This document shows, in pieces, positions 53,034 through 62,683 of a DNA stretch of 64,000 nucleotides. The stretch's first letter is position 1. Every line of letters starts with the position of its first letter. A model generated the notes under the pieces. That model did no database searches. It worked only from the letters and a program-made list of their open reading frames with translations, and had not been told where the DNA came from. The stretch is from Macrolepiota albuminosa. Taxonomy: Eukaryota > Basidiomycota > Agaricomycetes > Agaricales > Agaricaceae. The stretch lies in assembly GCA_027475525.1 (NCBI GenBank), contig JAMWFC010000036.1:1-64000 (forward strand), given 5' to 3'. Position numbers and translations under genes: made by a program.

Positions 53034-53871
53034 CTTACAATGACCCGATGCTGAAAGGGTCGAGAGGCTCAGAGTCGATGTGATATGCAGCAGCTGTGTG
53101 TGTACGTCAGAGCAGTCAATGAAGAACTTAAGACGCACACCGAGAGCGTGGGCGCCAAGGCTGTAGCCGAATTTGTCCCAAATGAAGAGGCAGAGACGTT
53201 GCCTTACAATTACCCGATGCTGAAAGGGTCGAGAGGCTCAGAGTCGATGTGATATGCAGCGGCTGTGTGTGTACGTCAGAGCAGTCAATGAAGAACTTCA
53301 GACACGCACCGAGAGCATGAGCGTTGAGGCTGTAGCTGCCAATGTCGAATTTGTCCCAAACAACAGGCCAGAGATGTTGCCTTGCAAATACCGGATGCTG
53401 AAAACTTTTCCAGTCTGCGCAGAGCTAAACGGATTATAAGGATGGCTGCTGGTCTTGCACGACATCGACAAGCACAATTTTGAAGCTTCCACCGGAGAAA
53501 GCGTGAGCTGGTGATCGCACACGACGATGACGACAGACTCACAAGATCAGACGAGCCAGTGTCGACTTAAAGCGACAGTCTCTGGCCAGCAGCACCGACG
53601 GTAGCATCGATCGTGTACGCTCTGCTCCACAGATCAGTAAAGCATAACAACAACTAGCAAGACTACATACATGTCATACGCGCTGGACCCAATGACGTGG
53701 AGAGGCAGGACTACATCGTCTTGGACACCGGGGCCCTCGATGTGAGGAGTGGTGCGAGGAGTCAGCGCAACAAAATCGTCTTTGTCTATCGCGCCGCTAT
53801 CGTATGCATCTTTTCTTTCGCCTTTGCCAGACTCCCCATCTTCTCCTTGACAGGGAGAGTCCTCATTATCA

Positions 53872-54287
53872 TTGTCTATCTTGTCTTCCTTAGAACTCAC
53901 CGCATGTAATGGACCGAACAAGGTCACGACCGGTGACTGTGAATTTCGTCGAACTTTACCGCCGGTAGATAAAACCATCCTCGTTCCACTAATCAACTCA
54001 CTGTATATTCCTGGAAAACTGTCGGATCCCGATCACGTCATCGTTGATGTTAGTACTGGTTATTATATTGAGAAGGTATGTTCTACCTCGTTTTCATATC
54101 TGTAATCCTGATCGAGCCACTGGAGACGCGCCCACAGGCCTTGAAACACTATTCAGACAAGGTCGAGTACCTTCGCACGAACCTTGAGACGTTGGAGGAT
54201 ACCATTACCAAAAAGAGGGACAACATGGCGTACTTGACGAATATATTGCAGCAAAAGATACAAGCTCAGGCACAATCCAAGAGCTAA
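53872..54287 (+). CDS. Prefoldin subunit 5-like protein, N-terminally shortened (copy B)
   Basis: The predicted protein is identical to copy A (39515-39930), with the same 50-bp intron (54076-54125), the same beta-hairpin segment '[20 protein letters not shown]' and the same coiled-coil end '[13 protein letters not shown]'. Like copy A it lacks the usual N-terminal helix. A protein that is identical in both copies and has an intact splice site shows either very recent duplication or selection; the equally conserved non-coding sequence around it favours recent duplication. A full-length prefoldin-5 gene is expected elsewhere in the genome. Confidence 0.65.
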
Positions 54288-54634
54288 CTGTTGTGAACGC
54301 CTTGAATGACTTCGTCTGATCTACGATACGATCATTTAATTGCATTTGATCTGGCGCGAGAAACACTGCAAGAGTTCATAAATAAGTACTGACAGGCGCC
54401 ATAACTTAATCCGCAAACGTGCTAAACCAAAGGCGTAAGTGATAGCAGCATCCCACTTTGCAACAGGAATTGAAGAAGTGATCTTCGTCTATCTCTACTT
54501 TGCATTTCTGCGAAAAGTATAATGAAACCGTCTGCAGTCATACTCACGGCCGCTAAGAGTCAGTGAGGCATGACTGATCCTGGAGATTCTTGTCATCGGA
54601 CAATGTTGCACCTAACTACTTGACTGGTCCCTTG

Positions 54635-54883
54635 TCAGAGATTTCTCGAAGCTTGAGAACAAGTTGTGACACCATGAGACTCGTGATCCCAGACATATAA
54701 CTTTCCTGCCAAGATGCAGCCAACGAGACCTAGCAAGAAGGCAGTGACGAACTTGTCACCTACTACTTGACTGTAGCCCACATGATACATTTGTTTTCTA
54801 TGTAAGCTTGCTTTGGATTTGCCTGGTCTGCCCGCCTGCCTAAATCTTGCACCCCACCGCCACGAGGCTGAATTCTTCGACAT
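54635..54883 (-). CDS. Small hypothetical protein with one predicted membrane helix (copy B)
   Basis: This 82-aa frame is identical in protein sequence to 40278-40526. The basic leader, the 'MYHVGYSQVVGDK' block and the hydrophobic stretch ending 'GKLYVWDHE' are all kept; one silent C/T difference is visible near its 3' end (54665 compared with 40308). The family is unknown. It may be a genuine small gene or a chance frame kept because the duplication is recent. Confidence 0.35.
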   Translation of the reverse strand: MSKNSASWRWGARFRQAGRPGKSKASLHRKQMYHVGYSQVVGDKFVTAFLLGLVGCILAGKLYVWDHESHGVTTCSQASRNL

Positions 54884-55775
54884 AAGTCCGACTGCCCCTC
54901 TTCAAATGTCTACTCACAACCCTTCTCGGAGACAATTCAATTCAGGCGGCGTGGCACGATGGGCTTGCAAGTGGCTGATGTAAGCAGGTGGATATCCACC
55001 TCACCCGGCAGCTCAAGCCGCGTTCTCACACTGACTGATGTAAGCAGGTGGATATCGGCAGCTCAAGCCATGTTCGCACGCTCCTGCTCACAGTTGGCTG
55101 AAAGGTGCGACTCTGCCCGAGATATCTAGGCTGCGCTCTCCTCAATTACACTATTAGATAGAGCTCAAGGTCAAGGACCATTATGGTAAGTAAAAGGTCG
55201 ACCTCGAGACCATTGCCATTGACAATGTCTGTATCCTGCTACAATGCAACGCCAAAGGTCTAACTCACACCAAGGTCAAACGTCGTCTAGAGCTCTTTAG
55301 GCCCACAAACTTGAGCATGAAAACAAATTGCCTTCTTTTAGGTAAGCTTCTTTTTTTGCGTGGATTTTAGCCAAGACATTTACTGTGCCACTCACAGTTC
55401 CTCATTTTCATGGAAGATGCGGCCCTCATTGTGATCACTCAGCAATACTTGGTGTGTTTCAGATAATACTGTGCAACTTGTATATGTATAATTCATGATA
55501 TTATACATTGTTAAACCAACTGCTACTTGATTAGCAGCCACTGAATTGCTTAATAACTGGCAAAGTATTTTGCTGCAGCATAAAAATACTTGTGTATTTA
55601 CTTACAGAAATTGCAGTTTTAGCTCAATTAGAGAACTGTTTTTAAAGCATTTGTAAATTAATAATATCAAGAAAATAAATATCTATAGCTACAGTTTTAG
55701 CAGGAAGAAAAATAATAAATTTATAATGTAATACAAGTGGCACTCCAAATGTGAGTGCCGATTTATATATTCTAT

Positions 55776-55828
55776 TAATATAATTTTCTAATTAAAATAA
55801 ACAAACTAAAAAATAGAAAATTATATTA
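55776..55828. repeat. 15-bp perfect inverted repeat (copy B)
   Basis: Arms 55776-55790 and 55814-55828 have the same sequence and spacing as in copy A. The GGCACTC/GAGTGCC hairpin precedes it at 55739-55759. In copy B this region occurs once, whereas in copy A a 77-bp join has duplicated the right part of it. Confidence 0.8.
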
Positions 55829-56019
55829 CTTAATATTTGTATTTTACATGCATATTATACTTTGATTTAATATTGACTAGCTTTTAAAATAACTGACTTA
55901 TAGTGCATAACTTAGAGCTTTCATATTTGTCTAATAGACTGCTCTTTGAGAAACAAGAAAATACTAAGCAGAATTTCTTAATCAAAGTATCTCTAAATAT
56001 CTTTTGGAGAATTTTATTA

Positions 56020-57457
56020 GCTTACAGGTCTGGCATATACTAGGGTAGATCTAAGATATATACAATTTACTTCTAAATAAATCAACTGCCAGACTCCCAT
56101 ATTGATAGAGCTGTGGCAAAGGATACAGAAGTCATATGTCTTGATAATTGGTTGGTTGGCAAGCAAAGTAGGTCTAGAAAGATATTTTCTTCTTAGAGCT
56201 AAGTTATCTGCTCAAATCTGAGTCTTCTAGCCCAGAAACAAAGAGTATACTATTTTGAAAATGTAAAATGTTATAAATTTGCAATGTTCCTGTATTATCT
56301 CATGAACTACTGTGCAGAAATGAGAAAGCAGGGTACCATTGGATAGCCCTTGAGAAACTGGACTTCTACCATCCCACAGGTCTAGCATATGTTATGATAG
56401 CCACTGTGATATTTTCAATTTATTATTTGGAAAATCAACTTTTACACCTCCTTATTGATTGGGCCATAGCAAAGGATCCAGAGGTCATGTGACTTGATGG
56501 CTGGTTGGTTGCCCAGCATAATAGGTCTAGGAACATATTTTCCTGTTGGACCAAAGTGATCCACTCAAATCTTAGTCTTTTATCCTAAGAACAAGGAGTA
56601 TGCTATTTTAATAATATAAAATATTATAAATTTGCAATATTCCTGGATTATCTCATGAACTACTGGGCAGAATGGTGAGAACAGGGTACCATTGGATAGC
56701 CCTTGAGAAACTGAGCTTCTACAAACTCACAGATCTAGCATATGTTATGATAGCCACTGTGATATTTTCAATTTATTATTTGGAAAATCAACTTTTACAC
56801 CTCCTTATTGATTGGGCCATAGCAAAGGATCCAGAGGTCATGTGACTTATAGGCTGGTTGGTTGCCCAGCAGAATAGGTCTAGGAACATATTTCCTTGTT
56901 GGATCAAAGTGATCCGCTCAAATCCTAGTCTTTTATCCCAGGAACAAGGAGTACTCTGCTTTGAAAATACAAGATATTAGAAAATTTGAATTGTTCCTGG
57001 ATTATCTCATGAACTACTGGGTGGATTATCATAATCAGGGTATTTCTGGATAGCCCTTGGAAAACTGGTTTTCTACCAACCCACAGATCTGGCATATACT
57101 ATAGTAGTTCCTGAGATATTCACAATTTATTGCTTAAAAGTCAACTTTTAGACCCTCTGATTGATTGGGACATAGCAAAAGATCTAGGGGTCATGTGACT
57201 TATTGGTTGGTTGGTAGAAAAGGTAAATAGGTCTAGAAACATATCTTCCTGTTAAACCTAAGTGATCTGCTCAAAATCTAGACTTCTAGCCCAGGAACAA
57301 GGAGTATACTATTTTAACAATATCAGACCTCAAAAAACTTGCATTGTTCCTGGATTATCTCATGGACTACTGGGTGGATTTTCATAATCAGGCTATTTTT
57401 GGATAGCCCTTGAAAAACCGGTTTTCTACCAACCCACAGATCTGGCATATACTATAG
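56020..57457 (+). repeat. AT-rich tandem array, 4 units of about 353 bp (copy B)
   Basis: The landmark 'attatctcatgaactactg' follows a gttcctg or attcctg at about 56286, 56639, 56993 and 57345 (in the last copy catggactac), giving spacings of 353, 354 and 352 bp. Other shared landmarks are 'ttgattgggccatagcaaag', 'ggttggttg', 'aacaaggagtat' and 'tggatagccctt'. Units differ from each other by substitutions, so the array is old although its duplication as a block is recent. No coding frame is present. Confidence 0.92.
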
Positions 57458-57986
57458 GATGTATATGAAGCATATAGTGACCTACTATTGGGTTTTCAAT
57501 TGCAAAGGAGCTTGTATTCCTGGCCATGAATCGGCCTCTTGGATACCACTATAAATCTGGAGCAACAGGTATCAATCGGTATCTTCATTGTAGTCATAAA
57601 TCCATCAAGGTGTCGTAGTACAAACAGGAATCGAAAATCAATCTCGTACCGAGAAAAAGCAGGTCGTGAAGCGAGGTACAAGTACAAGCGTTTCAGAGAA
57701 AGCAGAAGGGAAAACGGCTAAGTAGCTGATAATTCAACAGGCATCCGCAAAGCAAGAAACATTATCCGATCCGCAATTGCAATTCCTGGCCTCGGGTATT
57801 CGTTATACAGCGTCGAATTGGTTGTCGAGTCGAAAAGGCCATATATTCAGTCAAACAAACAAGAAAAGAACAAAAAAAACGGTCTTCCGCAGATATCTTC
57901 CATCCAGTCTTTACAAATACGTCAACGCGCCTTCTTGAGCGTTCATGAATTTCATAGGTTGTTGAAGGGTAATGATTGTCGTCCCA
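57458..57986. other. Right flank of copy B and 3' flank of the HMG gene
   Basis: 57458-57755 is unique in the window, with a 63-codon minus-strand frame (57496-57687) that I do not recognise. From 57756 the sequence is the 3' flank of the HMG gene and has a degraded relative at 52431. It includes the A-rich stretch 'aagaaaagaacaaaaaaaac' near 57860. Confidence 0.6.
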
Positions 57987-60639
57987 CTAGGCAACCTCGC
58001 CTTTAAAAATCAGCCCATCATATCGCGCACCTCCATCTCCAGAAGCTCCACGCACCCCCTCTCCTCCGCTCGTACCGGAACCGGCACCCACTCCAGCAGC
58101 TGTATCATCCCACCTCCCGCCGTCATGGAGGCCAACACTTTGGATAGTCCCCCAGCCATACCACGACCCCAGTCCTTGTCCCTGCGCTTCTTCTCCTCCA
58201 CAAACGTCAATACCAGCACCTCCCGCAGAACCCACATCTCTCGAATCTTCTTCAGCCCCCTCCTCACTCTTGCTCCCATCCCAACCAGTCAAGCTCGAGA
58301 ACTTGGATGGAGGAACAGAAATCCGACAAGGCACAAGCGGGCAGAAGAACCCGCCGGCATCTGTGCCTGTGTTTACGGTTTCGTCTGTGCTCGTACTGAT
58401 TTGGTGCGCTTGTGGGGTCGAAGCCAAGCTTGATTTGGAGGGAGAGGAAGCATCGACAATGCTCTTGGACTTTGTCGGGCTCGTGCTCCATCGCTGCTCG
58501 TTTTCGTGTTCGTGTTCGTGTTCGTGCTCCAACTTCCCCTGCATGACAGCCGTATACTCATCCCTTCCCCGTTCTGCCTCCAAAGGAAAATACGTTCTCT
58601 CCATGTCATCATAAACCTTGCCATATTCTACCCCTCCTGACGTTCCATAGCCGTACGTATACCACTCGTACGGCTGCTCAAAGGACCCCTCCCGGAGTGG
58701 CTGGCACTGCGCATCAATAAACCGAGAGTCTACTGGAGGCCACAAGCTCATACTCGTGCTCGTGTATGTATGTTGTTCCTGTTGGTGCCGCTGCGACGGT
58801 GCCACCGCGGACAGCGATGAAACCGGAAAATCGGGATGATAGAAATTTGTGGTATTACTCGCAGTGGTGGAAGCAGACGGCATGTCGGAAACAACGCTGG
58901 AATCTAGGCCGGTCGACATGTGCCCTCCATCCTCACCAAAGTCGTAACCTTCCATCGACGGCGAACCCTGTTCCTGCACATCGAATTTCTGCTTGACAGG
59001 ACCATAAATCGTGTCTGTCTGACTCTCTCCATCCTTCCTGAAACATGCATCCATACGTGTAAGTGGAAGCAACACTGACACTGTCTCCCTCCTCGGCATC
59101 TCCTTGTTCCTTTCACCATCCGAATCTGACCCAATCGAACCCGGAACCGAAGCGCTCGAACAATGTCTCTTTCTCATCCCTGTTCCTCGTGTGTTGCCAT
59201 GTCCTTGCACGTTCCTGCGTCCAAGCTGACCTCGCCGATTCCCGTATGTATACACACCTTGCATCTTATTTTGCACTCGCGGCACCCCGACCCTCATACC
59301 TGGTGCCGGTGCACTCGACGACCTCTTAAATCCGTGTGCTTGTCCCTGTGCCCACTCTACATGATAGGACTCAGGTGAGCTTGGCGGTGCGACCGAAGGG
59401 GATAAAGTCAACGCAGGTGAAAGGAGCGAAAGAGCTGGACTTCGTGGTGTCGACGCCGGCGTGGGGGAGGGAGCAGAGGGTGGGGCAGGGTTGACGGTGA
59501 TGATCAGCGGGAGAGGTTTAGTCCTAAATTTATGTTCGAGGTTGGCAGTAGTGTTGCAGGGAATGTCGACTTTATTTACGGCACTAGAACTTTCGTCGTC
59601 GTCTTCGTCGACGCTTTGCCTCTCATTTATTGACAATTTCCCTTCGTGCCTCTCCCAGGCTTCCACTGCTTCTTCAAGCTCAGCACCCTTCTTCCCCTCG
59701 ACCAAAAAACCGACAATCTTGTTCACTCGTTCTTTGTCTTTCTCCTTGTCCCTAGGAGTGGTGGGGCCGGCTTTGGCTATAGACTTGACCCTCTCCGTCT
59801 TGGCCTTCCTCGTCGGCAGTCGTCCTCGCATTGAATGAGCTTTCATCGTGCCTGCCTTTCGCTTTCCTTTTCCCTTCTTCCTCGACGTGACGCCCTCTTC
59901 ATAGTCCGAATCATCGTCATTATCGATATCTTCTTCCTCATCCTCGTCTTCTAATTCTTGCGCCTCCCCATCCCTTGCCCGATCGGGCGGGTCCTTAGTA
60001 CTCATACTTAATTTTCGCCTCCCCCGTCCCCCACCACGGTCGAGCACGTAGCGCCTTTGCTTTGCATTCGCAGCGGCATTCGCACCGGGTTGGAAACGCC
60101 AGTCGGGGTACCGACGTCGATGCTCGACCTGGGCCTGCGCAGCTTTGGCTTCCCAAGTGTCACGTTCGAATTTGGGGAGATTCTTCCAATACATTCCTGT
60201 ATGTGAAAATAAACTTTAGCGAGAGTATGACTAGAAGACAATGGTAACGCACCTACGATCTTTGATAAATTGCTGTGATTACCTTCGACATTTATTGGGA
60301 CCTGCTGCTCGCGAATAAACGAGGATCGGAAGAGGATGAACGCGTTAGGCGGACGGGGTATATAGGACGCGTCGCGGCGTTTGCCATGGTACGTTCGCAT
60401 TGGTCCTGGAAAGGTATGTGACTGCTCGAATGAGTCTAGTTCCTCGATCGTAGCAGTGGGGTCTGAGGGTGTAGTATCCCATGACAGAGGAGGCATCTCT
60501 GTCAAGAACGTGTATGTCATACCTAAAGGCGGCTCGACAAGCGGCGGCATGTCTATAGAAATAAAATTAAATGTAATGCACAAAGCAAAACACACAAACC
60601 ATCTGCCGGCTCCTCATTGTGATCCTGGGTAAGAGTCAT
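57987..60639 (-). CDS. HMG-box DNA-binding protein, 849 aa, three exons
   Basis: This is a probable nuclear transcription factor with one HMG box at residues 78-150. The box reads 'IPRPPNAFILFRSSFIREQQ', then 'NHSNLSKIVG', an intron, and 'MYWKNLPKFERDTWEAKAA' and 'HRRRYPDWRFQP'. That is the sequence-specific (SOX/MATA-like) class common in basidiomycetes. The predicted exons are 60639-60600, 60552-60253 and 60196-57987, with canonical GT...AG introns of 47 and 56 bp; the total is a multiple of three with no internal stop. The ATG at 60639 is supported by an in-frame TAG 9 bases upstream and by the splice into 'DDMPPLVEPP'. After the box come an acidic stretch (about 195-214), a basic region ('SRKKGKGKRKAG'), and a long low-complexity Ser/Pro/Gly-rich tail with a His-Glu run ('EHEHEHEHEN', about residue 670) coded by a hexanucleotide repeat. 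The target genes are unknown. It is the one clearly intact multi-exon gene of the window. Confidence 0.88.
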
Positions 60640-60970
60640 GACGCACTAGAGATAGCATAAGAGTAGTTCCTTGAAATAGAGCATACTTACCAGGCTTTGC
60701 AAGTCAGTATTAGCAATATAAAGAGACAAGGTATTCAGGGACAAAGACAAATTGCAATAGCATCACGATTTCCCACAACGTGCCCTGGATGACGTATCTG
60801 GAAAGATCACAGATAAGATTACAACTTTACAAACTACAGTATATACAACGTGAACAAGAACTCGTTTCAGGTGCTCAAATCTTCGCAATCAGCAATCGAG
60901 CTCAGCAAATGGACCAGGTGGGCAACCTACCTTTTGATCGACTTTCGTGACGACGCTGTGTGCCTCAATC
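60640..60970. other. Upstream region of the HMG gene
   Basis: This 330-bp stretch lies between the HMG start codon and the next possible gene on the same strand. It should hold the HMG promoter, but I see no clear TATA box or named operator. Confidence 0.4.
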
Positions 60971-61208
60971 TTATGGGTATCCTGATTCCTGATTGCCATC
61001 ATCATTGACCTGCCGCAATAAATAACATCAGCATTGAATACGAAGCGTCACTTACCTCTCTGTCATCCTTCTTACTTCCGTTTGTCGAGATCATTTGACG
61101 AATATACTCGAGAACACGCGAGTTGCTCGCCACAGGAAGGAGACGACGAAGGGAGAACATGGTCAAAGTGGGCTTTATGAGTTGGCAAATATCGCCACCC
61201 ATGTTCAA
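60971..61208 (-). CDS. Possible small two-exon gene, about 63 aa
   Basis: From the ATG at 61208 a frame of about 51 codons runs to a good donor (GAG|GTAAGT, exon end 61056). An acceptor (GGCAG|GTC) lies 46 bp on at 61010, and the frame then closes at a TAA (60971-60973). The predicted product has a hydrophobic, arginine-containing start ('LIKPTLTMFSLRRLLPVASN') that could be a mitochondrial presequence, then 'RVLEYIRQMISTNGSKKDD'. I do not recognise a family. It could equally be the first exon of a longer gene with other splicing. Confidence 0.3.
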
Positions 61209-62340
61209 CGGCCTTTAAGTACTCTCATCAGGCTTGTCCGTTTCTAGGAAAGAAGCAAGGTTTTTTCTTCAACGTCTTCGATTCTAAATTATAACGAGAT
61301 CGCCGTCGAGAACGTGTTTCGGTGAACTGGGGACGTGGCAAAGTATAAATTAGAGATGGAATTTGAATAGATAGCTCGCGGGAAATCAAAGAATTTAGAG
61401 ATCGTCATGACATCACAAGATCGGGAAAAGCTTATTATCCAATTATCCCCACCACAATAAGCGCGCACGCGCTTGGAATTCCATCTTCACTCAACTCCAG
61501 TAAGAAAACAGCAAAAAGTATACCAGTGAGACACTCACCAGAGCACGTATTAGATTGACGTCCCAAGTCCGTCAAGATATCGTTTGGCCGGGAAAATAGT
61601 TGCGCCAACCTCCCGGAGACACAGCATCACGCCATCCTTACTTAAGAACGAAAGCACATTGATACCTCGGTTTAGACAAATTATAGTTCGGCTCCAGTCA
61701 GTCAGTAGGTAACTGAAAAAAAGGGGGACAAACCACTTGCCTCTTGCCCTGCACTCGGCAAGCATCGATTTTCACAAACGACATTCTCGCGATACATTCC
61801 AGAACAATAGTTGTTCGACGATAGCGGACATCTTCTTATCTCAGCAGTGGAACGCCCCATATCGGTACCCATCCTCTGGCTCGTGAATCTGAGAAAGATT
61901 CAAGTACTTCGCCTGCGCTTCGTATTCTCTAACGAATGATTTTCGTTCGCTTTGAAATTGTAACTCTCATTGGAACGCAGGTCACGTTCTTGATACATTT
62001 GGCATTCCACGCCTTTGTCATCTTGCGATGACGATGTCAAATGCCGACGTTTTCTTACCGACAAGTTCATCAAACACGTACTTTTTCCAGCCCCAAGCCT
62101 TCATCCTTTCCAAGGTACTATGACCCAATATCATTTTTTAAAGATACTCCGTCTCATGATTAGTCTCTCAGGATGTATATAATCGCTCCTACCCACCCTC
62201 ACCTCGGCTCGAGCACATAGCGCCGTCGTCAATAAGAGGTCGCATTGAACAGGTACGGAGCGATTGGTATCACAATCTCCAACACCATTGTCTTTACCAT
62301 GCGCGACTACAGAATATAACTTTAATCATGGATTACGACA
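61209..62340. other. 1.1 kb without a recognisable gene
   Basis: The longest frame is 71 codons (61550-61765, minus), with no motif. No tRNA, repeat or mobile-element hallmark was seen. Confidence 0.4.
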
Positions 62341-62437
62341 TTGCTTCATCCCATGTAGTACGTGCATCTCTCTCTGTCCTTGTTTCTTCCATTTTATTCC
62401 GCAGCACGACTGTTGCAATTTCTTCAGTCATCCGTAG

Positions 62438-62683
62438 TTGACGATTCTGGAGGTGTATGTTCCCGGTTACACCGCCGTTACTGGCCTAGAGGATACTACA
62501 CAATTCCTCTGCCACCTTTACGAAGCGCAAGAAAAACAAACTTCAGCTTGGAATGGTGCAAGCCCGCGGTCTCGTAGCAGTGCGACGACTTCTGATATTC
62601 CGATCAGTCATTCAAGGTTTACTTTGCCATCTTATGCTATCGGTCAGTACCTACCTACATTTCGCCTGTCGTTTTTCCTTTGA
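62438..62683 (+). CDS. Possible exon, unknown product
   Basis: An 81-codon frame with balanced composition ('YVPGYTAVTGLEDTTQFLCH' near its start) ends just inside the repeat array that follows. It has no family match that I can name and could be chance. Confidence 0.15.
   Translation: MTILEVYVPGYTAVTGLEDTTQFLCHLYEAQEKQTSAWNGASPRSRSSATTSDIPISHSRFTLPSYAIGQYLPTFRLSFFL

Larger units (their letters stand above)
53040..57457 (+). repeat. Segmental duplication, copy B
   Basis: 53055-57121 matches copy A (38698-43249) almost base for base, without the 77-bp tandem duplications seen in A. The AT-rich array then continues to about 57457, covering sequence that lies in the gap of copy A. It also has one extra unit of the roughly 170-bp repeat at its left edge (53040). 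It sits between the degraded 3' copy of the HMG gene (52431-53033) and the genuine 3' flank of the HMG gene (57756 on). Confidence 0.93.

Noticed and set aside
58270..59838. Several plus-strand frames of 76-153 codons across the HMG-box gene
   Set aside because: They are shadows of the long minus-strand exon, which has an HMG box, consistent splicing and no stops.
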